DNA of 64,000 bases from positions 1,569,001 through 1,633,000 of the forward strand of contig NZ_CP044990.1 of the NCBI RefSeq assembly GCF_009017495.1. The letters run 5' to 3'. The notes under the pieces are model-generated. The model was not told where the DNA came from, searched no databases, and worked only from the letters and a program-made list of their open reading frames with translations. Position 1 is the first letter of the stretch. Each line of letters starts with the position of its first letter. The position numbers and the translations under genes were made by a program. Positions 56,975-64,000 of this stretch are shown one piece after another. This DNA comes from Deinococcus sp. AJ005 (GTDB taxonomy: Bacteria > Deinococcota > Deinococci > Deinococcales > Deinococcaceae).

Positions 56975-57809
56975 GGGGGACAGGATAGGGGTCAGGCGAT
57001 CCGAGGCTCAGGGAAACGGCGCGGTCAATGAGCTGGCGGGCGATGCTGAAGGGTGCTGGAAGGGTGGGCAAATTGGAAACAGAGAACCATTGGGCATCCT
57101 CAATCTCCTCCGGCTGTAACACGATCTTGCCGCCGTCGTACTCGGCGTCAAAGCCGATCATCAGCGAGTGAGGGAAGGGCCAGGGCTGACTCAGGACGTA
57201 ACGGAGGTTCCTGATCTTCACGCCCACTTCCTCCAACACCTCGCGTGCGGCGGCGGCTTCCAGTGTTTCGGAAGGCTGCACGAAGCCTGCCAGCGCGGAG
57301 AACATGTCGGGGGGGAAATTGGGGCCGCGCGCCAGCAGCAGCTCCGTGTGTGCGCCCGCGCCGCGCTGGATCAGCACCATCGCCACCGGGGCCACGCGTG
57401 GGTAGACGCTCAGGCCGCACTCCGGGCAGGCTTTGGCGTACTCGTATCCCGTGAAGGCCAGCGGCGTGGCGCAGTGCCCGCAGAACCCGTGTGTGCGGTC
57501 AAACTCCACCACCTGCGTGGCAAATCCGGCCAGCCCGAACATATTCTCGCTCAGGCGGCCAAACAATGAACGCAAGGGCGATAGGGCATATCCAGCGGGA
57601 ACTTCGCCTGCCAGTTGTGCGGTAGCGTAAGCCTGACCGTCCAACTGGCCCAGCGAGTTGGTCAGCTCAAGTGCAAAATCCTCCGCACGGCCCACTGGCA
57701 ACGTATCGTCCTCCCGCAGCAGCAGGCGGCCCTTCTGGAAGATGAACCAGTGGGCCTCGCCCTGCGGCACGCCCGATTGAATTTCAAGGTTTGTGGGACG
57801 CGAAACCAT
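56961..57809 (-). CDS. nudC: NAD(+)/NADH pyrophosphatase NudC
   Basis: A 282-residue Nudix enzyme that cuts NADH into NMNH and AMP and can remove NAD caps from RNA. The zinc ribbon is CGHC...CPEC (residues about 125-143), the Nudix box is GFVQPSETLEAAAAREVLEE-VGV, and SQPWPFPHSLMIGF is the NudC-specific motif. ATG at 57809 shares one base with the stop of the upstream VWA gene (TAATG), which argues for coupling and against a longer start. Confidence 0.95.
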   Translation of the reverse strand: MVSRPTNLEIQSGVPQGEAHWFIFQKGRLLLREDDTLPVGRAEDFALELTNSLGQLDGQAYATAQLAGEVPAGYALSPLRSLFGRLSENMFGLAGFATQVVEFDRTHGFCGHCATPLAFTGYEYAKACPECGLSVYPRVAPVAMVLIQRGAGAHTELLLARGPNFPPDMFSALAGFVQPSETLEAAAAREVLEEVGVKIRNLRYVLSQPWPFPHSLMIGFDAEYDGGKIVLQPEEIEDAQWFSVSNLPTLPAPFSIARQLIDRAVSLSLGSPDPYPVPHDLL

Positions 57810-58930
57810 TACCCTTCCTCCAGCCGCAAGACCTCGCCAAAGGGAAAACCCTCGTCCTCCAGTCCGCCCGGCGGGACCACCCACAGCGTCGGCATGCGCG
57901 GGGCCGTCTCGGGGAAATCGCCGTAACCGTCGGTCAAGTAGATCAGCACGTCCGGCTCATGGTCATCCAGCAGGGCAAAAATGGGCCGGAAGTCTGTACC
58001 GCCGCCCCCCTGTGGCGGGGGAATATCGCTGCCAGGGGTCAGTTCGTGCGGCCCATACGCTTCGGTGTCGGCGTAGTAGAGGGTGGCCCGGACGTGCGGA
58101 TACGCGCCCAGCACGCCCTGAACCTCGCTCACCAGCGCTTTGACCGCCTCGTCGTCCACGCTGCCGGAGGTGTCCACGGCGATCAGCGCGGTCAGGCTCT
58201 CGTCGTCCAGCGCCTCCAGATACAACCCCCGTCCCACGAAGCGGCGGTCAAAGCCTCCAAAATCCACCGGAGTCCGCGCCAGAAAGCGCCACAGGTGCGC
58301 CCGCCAGTCCAGCCGTGCCGGGGCCAGCCGCGCCAGTTCACGGTGCGCGCCCAGCGGATCGTCGCCCTGGCCGCCGCTCATGGCATCCATGCTGCGGGCC
58401 TTGGCCATTGCCTGCTGCCACTGCTTGGCGGCACTGGAGGGGTTTTTGCCGTTCTTCGGCGGTGCGTCGCTGGGGGGACCGTCTAGCAAGTCGTCCGCGC
58501 CCTCGTCTCCCTCGCCTTCTTCCTCGCCCTCGGCCATTAGCGCGGTGTAGACCTCCTCCACGCTCAGCTTTTCCAGGTGGTCATCGCGGCGGGAAGTTGG
58601 TGGCGTGGGTAGGCCCGCCGCCTCCACCATGCCGTTCACGATCAGATCGGCGGATTTGTTCCAGCGCTTCTTCTCGCGCGGGCCACGGCGGTCCACATGC
58701 GACAGCGCGGCGTGCAGAACTTCATGCAGCAGCAGCCCGTCCAGCACGTCGGAGGGCAACGAGGCCGCGACTTCGGGATTCACGTACACCCGTTCGCCAT
58801 CCGTTCCCGCCGCCGCGACTTCCTTTGACGGCACAAATTCCGCGTGCAGCAGCAGCGTGGCGAAAAATGCCGACTTGCCCCGAATGCGGAGGCGTGAGCC
58901 GGAGATTAGGTGCTGGAAGTCGGGGGTCAT
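57809..58930 (-). CDS. VWA-like protein with metallopeptidase-type N-terminus (DUF2201)
   Basis: A 373-residue cytoplasmic protein. The N-terminal part holds HEVLHAALSHVDRR, an HExxH zinc-peptidase signature (residues about 68-81), and a long Glu/Asp-rich linker (EGEEEGEGDEGADDLLD). The C-terminal VWA domain has a MIDAS-type DTSGSVDDE motif and later IYLTDGYGDFPE. DUF2201 proteins are normally next to MoxR ATPases, as here (58960-59985). Probably acts as a chaperone or protease adaptor with the ATPase. It lies 29 nt after that gene and one base from NudC. Confidence 0.88.
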   Translation of the reverse strand: MTPDFQHLISGSRLRIRGKSAFFATLLLHAEFVPSKEVAAAGTDGERVYVNPEVAASLPSDVLDGLLLHEVLHAALSHVDRRGPREKKRWNKSADLIVNGMVEAAGLPTPPTSRRDDHLEKLSVEEVYTALMAEGEEEGEGDEGADDLLDGPPSDAPPKNGKNPSSAAKQWQQAMAKARSMDAMSGGQGDDPLGAHRELARLAPARLDWRAHLWRFLARTPVDFGGFDRRFVGRGLYLEALDDESLTALIAVDTSGSVDDEAVKALVSEVQGVLGAYPHVRATLYYADTEAYGPHELTPGSDIPPPQGGGGTDFRPIFALLDDHEPDVLIYLTDGYGDFPETAPRMPTLWVVPPGGLEDEGFPFGEVLRLEEG

Positions 58931-58959
58931 TGCGCCGCCGTCAACCCTTGACCATCCAC

Positions 58960-59985
<1,026 letters not shown>

Positions 59986-60266
59986 GGCAAAAGCTCCTTT
60001 GAGGGTGTGAGGGAAAGGACGATCAGGGTTCAGAGGCTAGCGTGCCTGACGGGATTGCAATGGTGCGATCAGCAAGGTCTGTGACTGTCTGGCTCAGGTT
60101 GGGGCGTGGGCTGTGAAGGTCTCCCGTTCGTGTCACACGCGGTGCAGACATTCGCCGTCCCACCCGGCAGACCCTGGCCGACTTGAACCCGGTTCAATTT
60201 CCCTGCGCGCCGGGTCTGCTCGTGCACCTCGCGCCTCACGTTGCACCACCCTTCTAAACTGTCCGT
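59986..60266. other. Divergent promoter region
   Basis: 281 bases between the MoxR and helicase genes. A TAAACT (60255-60260) 6 nt before the helicase ATG is a good -10 box. No hairpin or operator was recognised. Confidence 0.5.
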
Positions 60267-63119
60267 ATGCGTTTTCTGACCTACCGCGATCTGGATTCGG
60301 GCCGTGTCAAGAAGCAGCTCAGGAAGGTGCAAGAGGCCATTGAGCGCGACGACTTCAAAACGCCGGATGTTAAGAAGCTGGCGCAGGGCAACTACTACCG
60401 CGCCCGGCTGGACGACACCAACCGCCTGCTGCTGACCTTTGTCAAGCACGGGCCGGAAACAGTGTGTCTGGCACTGGAAGTGATCCACCAGCACGCCTAT
60501 GAGAAGTCGCGTTTCCTGCGTGGGGCGCGGATTGACGAGGCCAGATTGCCCGATCTGTCCCGTGAGACTGCGGAGGCCGAGGCCCAGCCGCTGCGGTATC
60601 TGCACCCCACCCGCAGCGAGTTTCACCTGCTGGACAAGGTGATTTCCTTTGACGACACCCAGGACGAGGTCTACCGCACCCCGGCCCCGGTCATCCTGGT
60701 GGGTTCGGCGGGCAGCGGCAAGACGGCCCTAACGCTGCAAAAGCTGCGCGAGTTGCCGGGGCAGGTGCTGTACGTGACCCTCTCGCCGTATCTGGCCCAG
60801 AGTGCGGCAGGCCTGTACGCCGCCCACGGCTTTGAAAACGAGGCCCAGGACGTGCAGTTCCTGTCGTTCCGCGAGTATCTGGACACCATCCGGGTTCCGC
60901 CGGGGCGCGAGGTCACGTTTGAGGACTTCCGGGGCTGGTTTGCGCGCCAGCCCGGCTTGAAATTCACCGATGCACACCAACTGTTTGAAGAATTCAGAGG
61001 CGTGCTGAGCAGTTCCCCCAATGGCCCGCTGGGGCGTGAGGCTTACCTGGGCCTGGGCATCCGGCAATCCATCTACGACGCTGAACACCGCCCGCTGGTG
61101 CATGAGCTGTTCGGCAAGTACCTGAACTGGCTCTCTGAGAGCCGACTCTACGACTCCAGCATCGTGGCTTCGGGCTATCTCAAATCGGTCACGCCGGACC
61201 ATGACTTCGTGGTGGTGGACGAGGTGCAGGACCTGACGGCAGCGCAACTGGCGCTGATTCTGGCCTCGCTGAAGGTGCCGGGGCAATTCCTGCTGTGCGG
61301 CGACAGCAACCAGATCGTGCATCCCAATTTCTTCTCGTGGGCGGCGGTCAAAACACTGCTGTGGAAAGACCCCGATCTGGCCGAGCGGCAGGCCATCAAC
61401 GTGCTGCGGGCCAATTTCCGCAATGCCTCGCAGGTGACGCGGGTGGCCAACGATCTCCTTAAAATCAAGCACGCCCGCTTCGGCAGCGTGGACCGCGAGA
61501 GCAATTTTCTGGTGCATGCGGTGGCTGACGATCCCGGCAGCGTGATCTTTTTGCCCGACGACGCCCGCGTGAAAAGGCATCTGGACGAGCAGACGCGCGG
61601 CAGCACCGATTATGCCGTGCTGGTGCTGCGCGACGAGGACAAGGCCGAGGCTAGGAAGTCCTTTGGCACACCGCTGGTGTTCAGCGTGCAGGAGGCCAAG
61701 GGGCTGGAATACCCCAACATCATCCTGAGCAATTTCATCAGTTCCCAGCGGGCCACCTACAGCGAGATCGTGGAGGGCGTGACCGCCGAAGACCTCCAGA
61801 AAGAGGACCTGAAATACAGCCGCGCGAAGGATAAATCCGACAAGTCGCTGGAAATCTACAAGTTCTATGTTAATGCGCTGTATGTGGCCGTGACCCGCGC
61901 CGTCAACCGCGTGATCCTGGTGGAAAGCGATACCCGTCACCCGCTGCTGGGGCTGCTGGGCGTGACGCTGGGCAACGAGGCCGAGCAACTGGGGGTCAAG
62001 CAGGCCAGCCGCGACGACTGGGAGCGCGAGGCCCGCAAGCTGGAATTGCAGGGCAAGAAGGAGCAGGCCGGGGATATTCGCCGCCGCATCCTGAAGCAGC
62101 AGGACGTCCCGTGGGAGGTCTGGACACCCGAGGCTCTGCGCCGCATGGAAGCTGAGGTCCGCGCAAATCCGGGCGATCCCAAACTGGCCCGCAATTTGCT
62201 GGATTACGCGCTGCTCAACCGCAGTGAAACCCTGCTCTCCGAGATGAGGGATCTCAAGATCAAACCCGCGCAGTCGTACCTCCGCAACAACGATAAGGAC
62301 CGCCGGATTCAGCGTCAGGCCGTGCTGGACAAGCACCGCAAGGCGTTCGCGGATCCCAACCTGCGCTCCGTGCTGGGCGACGCCGACAAATACGGCGTGG
62401 ACTACCGCACCCCCGAGAACTTGACCCCACTGATGCTGGCGGTGCTGGCGAGAAATTTGCCTCTGATAGACGCCCTGCTGCAACGCGGCGCGGACGTGAC
62501 CCAGACCGATCTGTTTGGACGCACGCCACATATGCTGGCGCTGGAAACGGCCATGCAGGACGCCGACTACGCCCGTCTCTGGCTTGGGCCGATCTATGAA
62601 CGGGTGCGGCACGGTGCGCTGGACGTGCTGGTGGGAGACCGTCTGGTGCGTCTGGGTCACGAGGGCGCGGAGTTTTATTTTCTGAGCGTGATGCTGGGTC
62701 TGTTTCCCGGCTTTGCCTCCGCGTTGCACCACCCGGATCTCACTCCCGCCGCACTGCGCCAGAGAAGTGACGGGTTCAATGTGGCCGCCCTGCGAACCCA
62801 TCTGGAGCATTTCCCCTTCACTGTTTTGCGCGAGGCCCGCCACAAACGCCCGTACTTTAATCACGTCCTGGCGCGGGCCGAGGTGGACAGCAATTATGTT
62901 CCGGCCCGCAAGTTGTGGCAGCGCACGCAGACAGGTTTTTATGTTCTGAATCCTGCCTTGCAGGTGCGCGTGAAGCTGGCCGCCAACAGCGAGAGTGAAT
63001 GGGTGAATGTGGCGTTGCTTACGGACCCGGTGGCGCGGGCGTGGCTGGGGTATGCCGGGCAGGAACCCATGGATCAGAAAGGGACAGTCAGGCCGCCGGG
63101 CAAGAAGGCCAGAGCGTAA
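60267..63119 (+). CDS. SF1 (UvrD-like) helicase with ParE/RelE-like N-terminus and ankyrin-like C-terminus
   Basis: A 950-residue protein of unusual layout. Residues 1-85 look like a ParE/RelE toxin fold (VKKLAQGNYYRARLDDTNRL, then LALEVIHQHAYEKSRFL). Next is an SF1 helicase core: Walker A GSAGSGKT (146-153), motif II VVVDEVQD (315-322), LLCGDSNQIVHP (343-353), INVLRANFRN (377-386), FSVQEAKGLEYPN (472-484) and NALYVAVTRAVNRV (536-549). Residues 716-760 contain an ankyrin-like pair (LTPLMLAVLARN and DLFGRTPHMLALE). Probably a DNA or RNA translocase with added protein-binding ends. Leaderless start. Role in repair or defence is inferred only. Confidence 0.85.
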   Translation: MRFLTYRDLDSGRVKKQLRKVQEAIERDDFKTPDVKKLAQGNYYRARLDDTNRLLLTFVKHGPETVCLALEVIHQHAYEKSRFLRGARIDEARLPDLSRETAEAEAQPLRYLHPTRSEFHLLDKVISFDDTQDEVYRTPAPVILVGSAGSGKTALTLQKLRELPGQVLYVTLSPYLAQSAAGLYAAHGFENEAQDVQFLSFREYLDTIRVPPGREVTFEDFRGWFARQPGLKFTDAHQLFEEFRGVLSSSPNGPLGREAYLGLGIRQSIYDAEHRPLVHELFGKYLNWLSESRLYDSSIVASGYLKSVTPDHDFVVVDEVQDLTAAQLALILASLKVPGQFLLCGDSNQIVHPNFFSWAAVKTLLWKDPDLAERQAINVLRANFRNASQVTRVANDLLKIKHARFGSVDRESNFLVHAVADDPGSVIFLPDDARVKRHLDEQTRGSTDYAVLVLRDEDKAEARKSFGTPLVFSVQEAKGLEYPNIILSNFISSQRATYSEIVEGVTAEDLQKEDLKYSRAKDKSDKSLEIYKFYVNALYVAVTRAVNRVILVESDTRHPLLGLLGVTLGNEAEQLGVKQASRDDWEREARKLELQGKKEQAGDIRRRILKQQDVPWEVWTPEALRRMEAEVRANPGDPKLARNLLDYALLNRSETLLSEMRDLKIKPAQSYLRNNDKDRRIQRQAVLDKHRKAFADPNLRSVLGDADKYGVDYRTPENLTPLMLAVLARNLPLIDALLQRGADVTQTDLFGRTPHMLALETAMQDADYARLWLGPIYERVRHGALDVLVGDRLVRLGHEGAEFYFLSVMLGLFPGFASALHHPDLTPAALRQRSDGFNVAALRTHLEHFPFTVLREARHKRPYFNHVLARAEVDSNYVPARKLWQRTQTGFYVLNPALQVRVKLAANSESEWVNVALLTDPVARAWLGYAGQEPMDQKGTVRPPGKKARA

Positions 63120-63242
63120 GCTGGGACGATCTTCCTCCTTCTTTCTAGCAGTCTCCATAGTCGCTATACTTCGGACATTCTTTGAACCGAGTGTAACAAA
63201 TCCCGTTCACCCGCGTCCTGTCCGCATCCCCGGAGGTTTCCC

Positions 63243-64000
<758 letters not shown>

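Noticed and set aside
60729..63158. 809-residue minus-strand frame opposite the helicase
   Set aside because: The plus strand has all helicase motifs; the minus frame has none and is rich in Gln/His/Arg.

Overview
The window looks like chromosomal DNA of a Deinococcus-type bacterium. The evidence is high GC, many genes with a TAnnnT -10 box only 5-10 nt before the start codon (probable leaderless mRNAs), a desiccation-type ferritin-like protein, a giant TamB-like protein of about 3300 residues, phosphate uptake genes, and many small palindromic intergenic repeats. No species is assigned.

Layout. 1-2981 (minus): peptide-type ABC importer (two permeases and a binding protein). 3245-5455: secG, tRNA-Leu, a nucleoside hydrolase and a secreted protein. 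5509-8525: alpha/beta hydrolase, ferritin-like protein, HIT protein and HAD phosphatase. 8908-12240: ABC-2 exporter (one ATPase, two permeases) with an unknown fourth gene in tight overlap. 12251-15655: secreted unknown, ABC-F protein, small conserved protein. 15725-25696 (minus): giant TamB. 25820-31398: acylphosphatase, then phosphate uptake genes on the minus strand (pstS, pstC, pstA, pstB, phoU, GNAT) with 11-bp-periodic GTCA boxes before pstS and pstC. 31588-35362: nucleoside/sugar ABC importer (BmpA/NupOPQ class) without a binding protein. 35479-45445: probable sialic-acid catabolic locus: two Gfo/Idh/MocA oxidoreductases, NanM-type kelch mutarotase, FadR-type GntR regulator, peptide-type ABC importer, NanA-like lyase, NanE epimerase. 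Three copies of a TCAGATATCTGA-like palindrome precede three of its transcription units. 45446-52398: repeat-rich DNA, 3-oxoacid CoA-transferase (scoAB), formamidase/acetamidase and another peptide-type importer. 52722-53953: decayed IS4-type insertion sequence. 53991-59985: metallophosphoesterase, tRNA-Asp and tRNA-Phe, then a minus-strand gene chain: MoxR AAA ATPase, VWA/metallopeptidase-like protein, NudC, LRV/HEAT-repeat protein, and a Nudix gene broken by an in-frame TGA. 60267-63119: SF1 helicase with a ParE/RelE-like N-terminus and ankyrin-like C-terminus. 63243-end: membrane-bound Fe-S oxidoreductase, cut by the window.

How the genes fit together. The nan-type locus would import a sialic-acid derivative through the peptide-family ABC system, convert its anomeric or anhydro form with NanM and the oxidoreductases, cleave it with the lyase and epimerise the resulting ManNAc-6-P; no ManNAc kinase or transporter ATPase is present. 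The pst genes form a Pi-starvation regulon with two similar promoters. The AAA/VWA/NudC/LRV/Nudix chain and the helicase fusion are the least conventional systems here. Mobile-type repeats cluster between 33 and 49 kb and one of them ends a truncated DUF3160-like gene.
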